DNA of 64,000 nt from contig JBCCIP010000024.1 in NCBI GenBank assembly GCA_039111475.1, positions 1 to 64,000 on the forward strand, written 5' to 3'. Numbering within the stretch: the stretch's first letter is position 1; each line of letters starts with the position of its first letter. The stretch is from JAUIET01 sp039111475. GTDB lineage: Bacteria > Pseudomonadota > Gammaproteobacteria > Pseudomonadales > JAUIET01. A program made the translations under genes and the position numbers. Below the pieces are notes generated by a model. The model saw nothing but the letters and a program-made list of their open reading frames with translations, searched no databases and was not told the DNA's origin. This document shows positions 1 to 8,524 of the stretch, one piece after another.

Positions 1-761
1 ACTGCATCCAAATTGTCTTGCTGGCTATTGCTTATGGCCTGCGCCGCGAGAATGAACTGGTAACAATACTCTATTACGTGGGCTTTTGCGCCACGCTAAT
101 TTTCGTATTGGTAGCCACCAAGCAATGGAGGCTTACACGCCAGGATAACATCAGCACTGAAGACACAGAACGACGAAACGCCGTGTTTCGACGCGTTGGC
201 GACCACTATCGTGCCAGTACAAGTACACTGGTGTACGCCCTGTTGGCATCATTGGCGCTTGCGGTTGTATCCACCATCAAGATCTCGTCTGTGGGGCCAG
301 ATACCATCGCGCTGTCGTTTATCATACTGCTCGCATTGCTTGGTACATTCTTAATAGCGGCGAAAAAAGGCCACCTTGCCTCCAAGTGGTTGTTACGTTT
401 GATTGCGAGTTGCTCGGCGGCCGTTGTTTTTTATCACGCATCATTAATACACATATTGTCGAACTGGCGCTATTTGCTGGATTTCTCGCTACTGGCCACA
501 CTTGTTTTTCTAGCCTTGTGTGTACGCGTTTCTCGTAAAACGGTGTTTTCCCTCACCACACAAGACCTGCTGATTGTATTAGTCTTGCTGGCTGTACAGA
601 TAATACCTATTGATGAACGCTGGCAATTTCTGGCAACCAGAATCACAATTTTCTTATTCATAGTAGAATATTTGATTGCGATAAAAAAACCACGTCGCAC
701 ACTGCTGAATGTTGGCTGTATGGCGGCATTGCTTGCGGTAACCGTTATTAGCTTTTTCTAG
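1..761 (+). CDS. C-terminal part of a multi-spanning membrane protein (5' truncated)
   Basis: The reading frame is open to the window edge, so the true start lies upstream; the first in-window start-like codon (TTG at 18) is not convincing. The visible part has about seven hydrophobic segments separated by short basic loops, with one larger hydrophilic loop near residues 40-65. The beginning (AYGLRRENELVTILYYVGF) loosely resembles the last helices of WecA/MraY-type polyprenyl-phosphate sugar-phosphate transferases, but no catalytic motif is inside the window, so this is only a guess. It lies 12 bases before a tyrosine phosphatase and close to an exopolysaccharide export operon, which suggests a role in polysaccharide assembly. 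Confidence 0.6.
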   Translation, partial: CIQIVLLAIAYGLRRENELVTILYYVGFCATLIFVLVATKQWRLTRQDNISTEDTERRNAVFRRVGDHYRASTSTLVYALLASLALAVVSTIKISSVGPDTIALSFIILLALLGTFLIAAKKGHLASKWLLRLIASCSAAVVFYHASLIHILSNWRYLLDFSLLATLVFLALCVRVSRKTVFSLTTQDLLIVLVLLAVQIIPIDERWQFLATRITIFLFIVEYLIAIKKPRRTLLNVGCMAALLAVTVISFF

Positions 762-773
762 GTAACCTTTCTT

Positions 774-1316
774 TTGAGCGAAACACCCAACGAAGAAGTA
801 GAGCATTCTACTGCCAGTGATGCGCAGAAAATTTCTGTGATGTTTATCTGCACAGCGAATGTTTGCCGATCACCCACAGCGCATGGCGTATTTCAGGACT
901 TTGTGGACAGGGCAGGTCTATCAGAGCACTTTTTAATTGAGTCGGCTGGCACCAACGTTAGAGATCCTGGAAAGGTGCCGGAAGCCAGAGCGCAGAAAGT
1001 AGCACAGGCACTTGGCTATTCGCTCAGCGGTCTGAGTTCGAGAACGTTCGAGCAAACGGATTTCGATGAATATGACTATATTATTGGTATGGATCGCACG
1101 CATATTGAGAAGCTGGAAGCGATTCGACCGCCTCAACACACAGGTACAGTCCGCTTGCTATTAAGCTACGCAAACTACTTGCAGGAATCGGAAGTGCCCG
1201 ACCCTTATTATGGGGCCATGTCAGACTTCAGAATAGCAATGCAGTTGATCGAACAGGGGTGTATCTCACTGCTTGAGGCACTTGTTGCTAAGCATAATGG
1301 GCTTTTATCCCAATAG
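774..1316 (+). CDS. Low-molecular-weight protein-tyrosine phosphatase (Wzb/EpsP type)
   Basis: Cytoplasmic phosphatase expected to dephosphorylate the tyrosine kinase of the polysaccharide assembly machine. The family P-loop is visible: CTANVCRS with nucleophile Cys26 and Arg32 (C-x5-R). The general-acid loop DPYYG appears near residue 142. The length (180 aa) is slightly above the usual 145-160 because of an N-terminal extension of about 20 residues. The start is TTG at 774, 12 bases after the preceding membrane-protein stop, implying co-transcription. It is convergent with the BY-kinase gene at 1356-2237, its likely substrate. Family assignment is secure; the substrate is inferred from context. 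Confidence 0.9.
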   Translation: MSETPNEEVEHSTASDAQKISVMFICTANVCRSPTAHGVFQDFVDRAGLSEHFLIESAGTNVRDPGKVPEARAQKVAQALGYSLSGLSSRTFEQTDFDEYDYIIGMDRTHIEKLEAIRPPQHTGTVRLLLSYANYLQESEVPDPYYGAMSDFRIAMQLIEQGCISLLEALVAKHNGLLSQ

Positions 1317-1355
1317 GCTTGAGAGCAGCAAGCACCCGCCATTTTCCACTTAGAA

Positions 1356-2237
1356 TCAGTAGTAGTATGAGCTGAAGTTGCCTTCGCTGGACCGGTTGAT
1401 CGCAACGCCTAACACGGGAATCTGTGAATCAAGCATGGCCAGGCTTTGGCGAAGTTCCTTTCTCGACGTTTCGCCTTCTCGCACAACGAACAAACTGGAA
1501 TCCATGTGAGGGGCCACCAAGGCAACATCATCACACCCCAAGACTGGCGGTGTATCGTAAACAATAATCGTATTGTTCAGCTGTTTCATTTCATTGAGCA
1601 GCCTAACCGTATTAGGTCGAATCAATGCTTCTGCTGAGTCTTCATGGCGAACAGTGCCGGGAAGAATCTTCAATCCGGGAATACCTGGGTCTACCAACAC
1701 ATCAGACAGCTTCTTCTTACCGTCGGCCACGTCAAGAATGTTGCCTTTCGGTTCAAAGCCAAACAAGTGATGCAAACTTGGGGAGCGTAAATCCAGGTCA
1801 ACGAGTATGACTCTCTTTTCTTCCTGGCGCGCCAGCGCAATGGCCAGGTTGATAGACGTTAGCGTTTTACCCACGTTTTGAGCCGCCCCCAACACCATCA
1901 CTGTGTTGACTTTGATTTCTTCCATTTTAAGAACAACCCTGGTACGCAGGCTTTTGTATGCGCTTATCGCTATCTTGGCTTCCTTGTTTAAGCCACGCAC
2001 GAAGATGTGGTGCTCCATTAGGCGTTCAGGGTCACACACCTCAAACTTGCCTTTGAGGTCACCAAAATCGAATGTACTGCCTGATTCTTCCACGCTGGCT
2101 ACTCCATTGTCGGCGACGGAATCCGATTTTCCATTGAAACCATTTGCCTTCGTTTGCGCTTTCTGCGCAAATTGATTTTCTGCCTGGTGCACCACCGCTT
2201 CCTCGTCAGTTGATTTGCTAAAAAGCTTACCTTTCAC
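1356..2237 (-). CDS. Bacterial tyrosine kinase (BY-kinase, CpsD/CapB/EpsG-like)
   Basis: Cytoplasmic autokinase that partners a Wzz-type membrane activator to control polysaccharide chain length and export. Residues 1-75 are a hydrophilic linker. The Walker A motif GAAQNVGKT is at about 117-125, the second Walker A' motif is VDLDLRSP, and Walker B is IIVYDTPP. The protein ends in a tyrosine cluster (SSYYY), the usual autophosphorylation tail. The kinase is separate from the Wzz protein encoded just upstream, as in Gram-positive and exosortase-associated (XrtA/EPS) loci, rather than fused as in E. coli Wzc. The start is GTG at 2237, preceded by a good ribosome site (AAGGGAG). It is the last gene of the operon 5941 to 1356. 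Confidence 0.9.
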   Translation of the reverse strand: MKGKLFSKSTDEEAVVHQAENQFAQKAQTKANGFNGKSDSVADNGVASVEESGSTFDFGDLKGKFEVCDPERLMEHHIFVRGLNKEAKIAISAYKSLRTRVVLKMEEIKVNTVMVLGAAQNVGKTLTSINLAIALARQEEKRVILVDLDLRSPSLHHLFGFEPKGNILDVADGKKKLSDVLVDPGIPGLKILPGTVRHEDSAEALIRPNTVRLLNEMKQLNNTIIVYDTPPVLGCDDVALVAPHMDSSLFVVREGETSRKELRQSLAMLDSQIPVLGVAINRSSEGNFSSYYY

Positions 2238-2306
2238 TTTTTTCTCCCTTACTTAACCTGGCAATCGCGATTACCAATGCTGTGTGCCAATTACGTCTTA
2301 AAGTTT

Positions 2307-3965
2307 TCACGAAAATTCTGGAATTAGATACACTGGCAGATCGGTGACCTTTTCCACATCTTCACTGCCAAATATCTTCGCTTGCGCAAACTGGCGTATA
2401 AACACGGCCAAATATGCGAGGCCCAGAGAGAAAATAAACAACAGTGGAATTAGCACTTGCTTATTTGGCTTAGATGGCACCAAAGGAACATCCGGCGCTT
2501 CGAGTAGTATAAATCGCTCAAACAATTCTGCCTCTTGCATGTCTGACGTTGAGTCTAGCTGCCCAATCTCTTCTTCTAGTGCCTTATAGCGTTTCTCTAT
2601 GCGGTCTCTAACCGTAACCAGGTTGCGCATCTTGCGCTCTACCGCAGGCATTTGCTGAATTCTGCTTTCAATATCAGCCAACTGTTCATTGAGATTGACC
2701 AGAGACTGTCGTTCCAGAGAAATCTCACCGGTTACACCTCGTTTCCTGGCCAACAAATTGTTGTAAATTGGATTGGTTGTTGCACCAACTTGTTTTTTGG
2801 TTCGGCCCTTGCCAGCCCTGAGCTGGCTTTCCATATACGCTATTTTTTCTTCCTGTGCTGCAACATCCGGGTGTTGCGCAGAGTAGCGGTTTTTTAGCGC
2901 AGCGAGCTCCTGGCGCGCCAGGCTCAGATCCAGTTCCAATCCTTCCTCACCGCCGCTCCCAACATGGCTGCGCAATGCGGCTATTTTCTCTTCCATCTCA
3001 ATTCGGTCTGGATGATTAGGCGAATACTTGTCTTTGGTAGATGCGTATTCAAGAAGCAGCAATTCCAATTGATCCTGGGCAGAGACGATGCGCTGACCGT
3101 CTGTGGAGAATACTGTTGAATCTAATGAAACCGATGCTAGCTGCGCATCAATCTCATCTGCTCTGTCACGTAGCACCTTCATTCTGTCATCTGATTGCAG
3201 AATTCGGTCACGAATATCGTCAATGCGTCGAATAGCAATGGGTTGCATTTCTGGCAGTGACAGCGCATTTTCTTCCTTGAATTCTGTCAGCTCATCTTCT
3301 GCAGCGGTCAATTTGAGCCCAACTTGATCCAATTTGCCTTGAAGAAAGTCCAACCGTAATTGACTTTCTTCTGTAAGCTTACCCGCATTGTTGCCCAATA
3401 GTCGGTTCGTCAACTCGTTAGTCATCTGATAACTAAAATCTGGCGAAGTGCTTTCGTAGCTCACTGTCATACCCATAGAGTACAAACCTTCCCGGCCAGT
3501 GTTCTCTCTGAGTACAGACACATTGTCAAATTCAAAATTTGCAGCACCTCTAAAGTTTGAAATTTCTGTATTAATTTCTTGCGGGCTGCTGTTTTCGTTA
3601 ATAAGTTCGTATTCTTCCAGAATAGCCTTAACACTATTAGTACTTAGTATGGTTTTAATAATTGCATGCATTCTTAAGCTAAGCACGTCTTGAGATCCGG
3701 TGTTGCTCGCAGCGGAATAAATCCCTTCGCGTTCTAGCATTATCGACGAAGTGGAAACAAATATCTTCGGCATCAGAAACACGTAGATTAACCCGGGAAT
3801 AAATATGGCCAGGGCCACGGCCGCGAACCAATTACGTTGATTGGTGACCACATTGACAAAGTCCATCAACGTCATTTCCTGATCACCAGTAACGTCTTCC
3901 TTTAGCATCGCAGAATCTTTGTGTAAAAAAGGTTCACTACCTTCGCGACTATCTTCAATTGCCAT
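2307..3965 (-). CDS. Wzz/GumC-type polysaccharide chain-length determinant
   Basis: Inner-membrane polysaccharide co-polymerase, 552 aa. The first membrane segment is at about residues 40-65 (WFAAVALAIFIPGLIYVFL), followed by the Wzz periplasmic start (PKIFVSTSSIMLER). A long coiled-coil region with repeated glutamate/glutamine-rich heptads covers about 190-480. A GNVR-like segment (LVPSKPNKQVLIPLL) leads to the second membrane helix near residue 520. No kinase domain is attached; the next gene supplies it. The ATG at 3965 has a clear ribosome site (GAGGAAC). It lies 72 bases after the beta-barrel gene in the same direction, so the four genes 5941-1356 form one operon. Confidence 0.9.
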   Translation of the reverse strand: MAIEDSREGSEPFLHKDSAMLKEDVTGDQEMTLMDFVNVVTNQRNWFAAVALAIFIPGLIYVFLMPKIFVSTSSIMLEREGIYSAASNTGSQDVLSLRMHAIIKTILSTNSVKAILEEYELINENSSPQEINTEISNFRGAANFEFDNVSVLRENTGREGLYSMGMTVSYESTSPDFSYQMTNELTNRLLGNNAGKLTEESQLRLDFLQGKLDQVGLKLTAAEDELTEFKEENALSLPEMQPIAIRRIDDIRDRILQSDDRMKVLRDRADEIDAQLASVSLDSTVFSTDGQRIVSAQDQLELLLLEYASTKDKYSPNHPDRIEMEEKIAALRSHVGSGGEEGLELDLSLARQELAALKNRYSAQHPDVAAQEEKIAYMESQLRAGKGRTKKQVGATTNPIYNNLLARKRGVTGEISLERQSLVNLNEQLADIESRIQQMPAVERKMRNLVTVRDRIEKRYKALEEEIGQLDSTSDMQEAELFERFILLEAPDVPLVPSKPNKQVLIPLLFIFSLGLAYLAVFIRQFAQAKIFGSEDVEKVTDLPVYLIPEFS

Positions 3966-4037
3966 TTTGTTCCTCTTTGCCTTTAAGCTCGCAAACTATG
4001 TGCTGTCAAAAACTATCAATTAGCCTACTAGGTTCAA

Positions 4038-5291
4038 CTACCAGAACTTGTACGTAACCCCAATCGCAAAAGCGTTTTCGTCTGCGCTGTTGTTTGCAAT
4101 TAGACTGACGCCATCACGTTCGATTCTTCGAAACTGGTAGTCAAACCTAAACTTCAAATTTCTGGTTGCTTCCCAATCGTAGTATGGACCTACAAAGTAG
4201 TAATCAGTCTCTACCGCTTGAGCCAAGCCAATTTGCTCGTTCTGGTATGCGCTGGCGGTAAAACCCAATCGGCTCTTTCGAGTCCATTTGTAATCGTAAA
4301 CAATGCTAAAGTCTCTGGTTTTTACCAGGCTGCTTCCCGAGCTTGGTTGAATGTGTTCGGCATATGTAACCGAGTACGTCGTTCTTTTTGTGTTGTCTTG
4401 CGTGGCTAATCGTAAGCCCAATAGGCTTTCGGTTTCATTGTCACGACCGTCTTCATCAAACTCTAAGTGCACTGCACCGGCCTTAGCTTCAATATACAAG
4501 TTTTCGCTTATCGCTTGACGATAGGTGATGACCAAAGGAATACCTGTTGCGTCTAACCCAGCAACAAATCTTGGCTGGTCTCCTCTATTATCTACAGCAT
4601 CATCTGAAGTATAGTCCGTATAGCCAAGCCTAACTGCAATCGCATCATATCCCTCGCTGGACAGCGCATACTTCCACTGGCCGGTGTACTGAGTACTTTC
4701 GTAATCGATTAAAAAAAATGGGTTACCTTCTTCAAAACTCGCTGCGCGGTGTTCTGCCGCCAATTCCAATTGCGAACGCTTACCCACTGCAATTTCCACC
4801 GACGGCAACGCAATCCAACGATCAATTCGGGTCTGAGATAAGGAGTCAGCGAGTACCGGGTCGGGTGCCGGCAAGTCCGGGTCGATAACATCGGGTTCAA
4901 AGGCCTGACGCAGAGAGTAGCTATCATGGCCATAGCGCGTATATAGTTTGTACGTGGTCCGCGGACTCGACTGGTAGCGGATATCCAGTGACCCTCGCTG
5001 ATTTTGCTCATCATCGAGAATATCGGACTGCGAAAACTGCACGAATTCAGCTTCAAGGTCCAGGTCCAACGTTAACGTTCTCGTATCTCGGTCCAAACCC
5101 AATCTAACCGTTTGGATGCTAGCCAACGTATCCTCCGCACCAGTCAGCTCAAGTCGAGGATTGTCGCTCTGCTGCGCGCGCAGAAAAAGCTCCGCGCTGG
5201 TCTCCCACTTCTGCGCCAAAGCCGAAGGCGCTGCCATTGAAGCCATCAACACCGAAGCACCAGCGAGTCGTTTGCGGTTCATCTTTCGCAT
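4038..5291 (-). CDS. Outer-membrane beta-barrel protein of the exopolysaccharide operon (EpsL-like)
   Basis: 417 aa with a cleavable signal peptide ending SALAQ. The rest alternates hydrophobic and polar residues in repeated amphipathic strands typical of a barrel, and the chain ends AIGVTYKFW, an aromatic C-terminus of the kind used for BAM-mediated insertion. Proteins of this kind occur in EPS operons beside OPX and Wzz proteins, including exosortase-linked loci. A role in passing polymer across the outer membrane is inferred. It sits 50 bases downstream of the OPX gene and 72 upstream of Wzz. The start ATG at 5291 follows AGGG; a second in-frame ATG four codons later is possible. Confidence 0.8.
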   Translation of the reverse strand: MRKMNRKRLAGASVLMASMAAPSALAQKWETSAELFLRAQQSDNPRLELTGAEDTLASIQTVRLGLDRDTRTLTLDLDLEAEFVQFSQSDILDDEQNQRGSLDIRYQSSPRTTYKLYTRYGHDSYSLRQAFEPDVIDPDLPAPDPVLADSLSQTRIDRWIALPSVEIAVGKRSQLELAAEHRAASFEEGNPFFLIDYESTQYTGQWKYALSSEGYDAIAVRLGYTDYTSDDAVDNRGDQPRFVAGLDATGIPLVITYRQAISENLYIEAKAGAVHLEFDEDGRDNETESLLGLRLATQDNTKRTTYSVTYAEHIQPSSGSSLVKTRDFSIVYDYKWTRKSRLGFTASAYQNEQIGLAQAVETDYYFVGPYYDWEATRNLKFRFDYQFRRIERDGVSLIANNSADENAFAIGVTYKFW

Positions 5292-5341
5292 TTCGTTATC
5301 CCTAATATGAAGAGTCAGATTCAGCCAAGCTTACAAGTGCT

Positions 5342-5941
5342 TTAGGGCACCATTACCACGTCGCCAGACTCCAGACGTACATTTGAAGACAAATCCTTGC
5401 CTTTCTTAAATCGAGAATAATTGAATTTGATAAAAATCTCGCGGCCGTCTTGCTGCCTAACAACCTTAATGCTTGAGTCATTGGCATAATTGGTTAAACC
5501 CTCTGCCAAAGTAAGTGCCTGGGCGATAGTAACGTAGTTGCCTGGTACGTACTCGCCGGGCTTGTTTACTTCTCCCAGCACATAAACCCGGTAGCCATTC
5601 ACTTTCACCAGCGTGACGGTAACCAGCGCCTTGGGGATGTAGCCGCGAATTCGCTCTGTTAACTGGCCCTGCAACTCAGATAGTGTCAAACCAGAGGCCT
5701 GAATCTCACCTGCCAGCGGGTAAGACAAACTGCCGTCTGGGCTAATGGTGACTGGGCGGCTCAGTTCCTCTTCTCGCCAAACAAACACTTCCAACTCATC
5801 ACCCGCGCTGAGTCGATATTGCGAGTTCGAGCTTAAACCTGCGCTGCTATCCTGCGCAGACACATGGGCCGCGCCCAGGAAAAGTCCAAGCAGCAACATC
5901 ACCTGCAAACGAATTATTTTTGAAGCCATTGCTATTCGCAT
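5342..5941 (-). CDS. Polysaccharide export protein (OPX/Wza family)
   Basis: Periplasmic/outer-membrane polysaccharide export protein of about 199 aa, the short OPX type. After a signal peptide (LLLGLFLGAAHVSAQ, no lipobox cysteine) comes a Poly_export domain (YRLSAGDELEVFVWRE, then SPDGSLSYPLAGEI), followed by one SLBB-like domain (VYVLGEVNKPGEY). The 5941 ATG is chosen because it has AAGGA upstream; another ATG at 5962 lacks a ribosome site. It is the first gene of the export operon, so the operon promoter should lie in the gap to 6310. No Wza-type C-terminal amphipathic helix is visible, so the separate barrel gene downstream may form the outer-membrane pore. Confidence 0.9.
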   Translation of the reverse strand: MRIAMASKIIRLQVMLLLGLFLGAAHVSAQDSSAGLSSNSQYRLSAGDELEVFVWREEELSRPVTISPDGSLSYPLAGEIQASGLTLSELQGQLTERIRGYIPKALVTVTLVKVNGYRVYVLGEVNKPGEYVPGNYVTIAQALTLAEGLTNYANDSSIKVVRQQDGREIFIKFNYSRFKKGKDLSSNVRLESGDVVMVP

Positions 5942-6310
5942 TCCTAATTTCCTTACTGTCATGAGTATTCAATCGTTAACTGGCACCCAGTAAACACCTT
6001 ATGGTTTGCCAACCCGATATTCTACCGCACCCTAAGCACAAAACCCCTGGCTTGCGCTTAATTATTACAACTATTAATCGCACTGGGGTTTACCCAGCCG
6101 CGATAATTTCGCTGTTCAGATTTCATACTAAAGACAAATTTTCGGCTTCACAATGTTTTTGCGGTATAACGGGCAAGAATGAGATGACCGGCAGTGATAT
6201 TGCCACCGTTTGTCGTTTTATACCCTTAAAAGCAGGCATTTAGGTGAGCTACGGGATTTAATACACACCTGTTTGGCGAACAAGGCCAAATAAATAGAGG
6301 AGCACTTAAG
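5942..6310. other. Intergenic region between divergent EPS transcripts
   Basis: No credible gene is seen in these 369 bases; the longest open frame (6001-6243) has no ribosome site and no recognisable protein character. The region must hold the promoters for the leftward export operon and the rightward ligase operon. A dyad pairs AAACCCC at 6041-6047 with GGGGTTT at 6085-6091, with an inner TTAAT/ATTAA pair (6058-6062 and 6073-6077). A small hairpin TTTGGC/GCCAAA lies just before the ribosome site of the 6311 gene. Confidence 0.5.
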
Positions 6311-7552
6311 TTGAAGTATCTATTAATGGCGTTTTTTGCCATTTATCCCATTGCGAACATTATTGAGATAACAGACGGAATTGGCTTGGCCACGATAAGC
6401 GGTGGTCTTGTGCTTCTGTGTACGCCTTTTTTCTTTATTCAGAAAGTGTTCATTCGGCGGGAGAGGCTGCACCTGGGCTCCCCATTCCTATTCTTTACCG
6501 GCTTGTTCGCCTTCTGCGCCCTGTCAGGATTATGGGCCTACGACCAGGATGCCTACGCAGAGGAAATCATTGCGCTGGCGCAAACGTTTGTATTTCTGCT
6601 CATTGCCGACCTGTTTGTTAGTAATCAGAGCGACGTAGACGACCTTTTGAAAGCTTATGTAATAGGTACCTTGATTCTCGCTGCCATCATTTTCGTAAGT
6701 TTTCTGCTGGGCTCTGTCGATTCAAACCCGTTTGCGACCGCCGAGTTAGGCCGCTACAGCCTGGCCGGTGCTGACCCCAATATTAAAGCGATGCAGATGA
6801 ATATTGGTATTGCAATTATTCTCGGTCATGCGGTTATGAGCACTAATCGCGCTGCCAATTTCGCAATGGTTGGTCTATTGATACTGGCAATAGTGTTAAC
6901 TGGTTCACGAACCGGCTTTTTATGCATGGTGGCCATCATCACCATATTCATCTTTTATCAGGTCAGTTTTCGACAAGCATTGCTGCAGTGGATTATAGTT
7001 GCAGTCTGCTTCACGGCGGTGTATTCCCTTTGGGACTTCCGTAACAGCTCCATAGACCTGACCCGCTTTGAAAATATGGTGGAAGATGGGGTTGATACCG
7101 ATCTTGCTGGTCGTGAATACATATGGCCCAAAGTACTCACGGTATTTATCGACAACCCTGTGGCCGGGCTAGGCTACGGCACTTTCGCAGCCTACCACTC
7201 CGACAAGCACGGCTCAGATCAGGACGCACACAACACGCATCTCAATTTCCTGGCTGAAACCGGGCTGATCGGCTACATCCTGTTTCTGTGCGTGTATGGC
7301 CTTATTCCGAAATATTGGCGGGCATTGCACAACAGAGATTTACAGCGCACTTATGCCGCAATATTCGTCACACTGTTAATGTCGTCAATTACGCTTAATT
7401 TGGCCCAGTATTTCACGTTCTGGATATTTGTAGTGTTAATGGAACGAACGGTATATGAACGCGGTGGCAAAATACGACGAGCGGTAACGGCGCATCATAA
7501 TGAAGAAATTGAGGACCGCCTGGAAAGATTGAGGCGTGCGGTTCAGCATTAA
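6311..7552 (+). CDS. O-antigen ligase/polymerase-like membrane protein (Wzy_C family)
   Basis: 413 aa integral membrane protein with about ten or more hydrophobic helices. It shows the characteristic large periplasmic loop and motif (AGREYIWPKVL, then NPVAGLGYGTF, and DAHNTHLNFLAETGLIGY). Family members polymerise or ligate undecaprenyl-linked glycans at the periplasmic face of the inner membrane. Beside the OPX/Wzz operon it is most simply the EPS polymerase, but sequence alone does not separate polymerase from ligase. The start is TTG at 6311 after a clear AGGAG. Its end overlaps the next gene by 17 bases, so the two are translationally coupled. Confidence 0.85.
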   Translation: MKYLLMAFFAIYPIANIIEITDGIGLATISGGLVLLCTPFFFIQKVFIRRERLHLGSPFLFFTGLFAFCALSGLWAYDQDAYAEEIIALAQTFVFLLIADLFVSNQSDVDDLLKAYVIGTLILAAIIFVSFLLGSVDSNPFATAELGRYSLAGADPNIKAMQMNIGIAIILGHAVMSTNRAANFAMVGLLILAIVLTGSRTGFLCMVAIITIFIFYQVSFRQALLQWIIVAVCFTAVYSLWDFRNSSIDLTRFENMVEDGVDTDLAGREYIWPKVLTVFIDNPVAGLGYGTFAAYHSDKHGSDQDAHNTHLNFLAETGLIGYILFLCVYGLIPKYWRALHNRDLQRTYAAIFVTLLMSSITLNLAQYFTFWIFVVLMERTVYERGGKIRRAVTAHHNEEIEDRLERLRRAVQH

Positions 7553-8522
7553 CACTCTGGAGCCTGGCGGGCAAAATGTAGCGCTTACCCGCCTGAAAGC
7601 CGCAGTTACTGTTTTGCTCTGTGGCGGTCTGATATTCCCATTTGTTGTTCCATTCTGGTTTATTGGGTTTAGTTGGTGGCCAGAAACAGCAGACCTGGCG
7701 CATTTCTTTGCTTTTGGCGCTTTGGCTATTGCCCTAAATTACCTGTTTAGCACGGTACTCACTAGCACGCTTTGGCGCGTTTTAGCAGTTCTCACCTCGA
7801 TAGCAATAATATCTATTGCTACTGAATGGGTGCAGTGGCGCATGCTTGAAGCACGTTCTGGAAATTGGAAGGATGTTCTGCACAATTTCTCTGGCGGGCT
7901 TTGCTCAATAGGCGCATGGGTTTTTCTCAATAAAACCCAGGCTCTTGCGCTACGCACATTAGCAGCCATTCTGGTGCTGGTACTGCTAAGCTACGCGGCA
8001 TTCCCGGTAGTCCAGCAACTTCAATACGACAAATTGCGCCAGGAAGCGCTGCCCACGCTGTTTAATTTCCAAAACGCATGGGAAACCAAAAACATATTAC
8101 TGACCAACGTTCGTGCGGTTCCGTTTGAGCAGGTTTCGCAACAAGCAGAATTCAATAAGCAGACATTTGAATTCGACCCTAACAACTGGGGCATTGTCAG
8201 GCTGAATCGCGTTTGGTCGCATTGGCGAGGCTATTCCGGCTTGACCATTGACCTTGTTGCAGACACCTCGGGCGAGGAAGTACCTGTTCAGATCTATATC
8301 ACCTACGTTAATGATGTATGGCAACTGGAACCCTATTGGGCAATAAGCAATGCCGTTCTAACAGACGGTCTGAATTCCTTGAAAATCCCGATTGACGGTT
8401 TGCATAGCCAGGAAGGAACGGTTAATTTTCAAACAGCGGAAATACAGTTTATTGATCTAATAAAGTGGAGCGAAGACGCCTCCCTTTCATTTTCCATAAA
8501 CGCTGTCACATTATGGAAGTAA
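7536..8522 (+). CDS. VanZ-like membrane protein with extracytoplasmic C-terminal domain
   Basis: 328 aa. The N-terminal half is a VanZ-like helical bundle with the family signature ETADLAHFFAFGALA and further helices to about residue 165. The C-terminal half (about 170-328) is soluble, rich in beta-strand-type sequence with many Trp/Tyr (NNWGIVRLNRVWSHWRGYSG), and looks like a carbohydrate-binding-type module; I do not recognise its family. VanZ-like proteins are common beside exopolysaccharide genes but have no firm biochemical role there. The GTG start at 7536 overlaps the ligase gene by 17 bases, and the next gene begins 3 bases after its stop. Confidence 0.8.
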   Translation: MRFSINTLEPGGQNVALTRLKAAVTVLLCGGLIFPFVVPFWFIGFSWWPETADLAHFFAFGALAIALNYLFSTVLTSTLWRVLAVLTSIAIISIATEWVQWRMLEARSGNWKDVLHNFSGGLCSIGAWVFLNKTQALALRTLAAILVLVLLSYAAFPVVQQLQYDKLRQEALPTLFNFQNAWETKNILLTNVRAVPFEQVSQQAEFNKQTFEFDPNNWGIVRLNRVWSHWRGYSGLTIDLVADTSGEEVPVQIYITYVNDVWQLEPYWAISNAVLTDGLNSLKIPIDGLHSQEGTVNFQTAEIQFIDLIKWSEDASLSFSINAVTLWK

Positions 8523-8524
8523 TA

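Noticed and set aside
5984..5999. TGGCACCCAGTAAACA as a sigma-54 promoter upstream of the EPS genes
   Set aside because: The -12 GC dinucleotide is missing at the required ten-base spacing.
6001..6243. 80-codon open frame between the divergent EPS operons
   Set aside because: No ribosome site, no family similarity, and it occupies the region that must hold two promoters.
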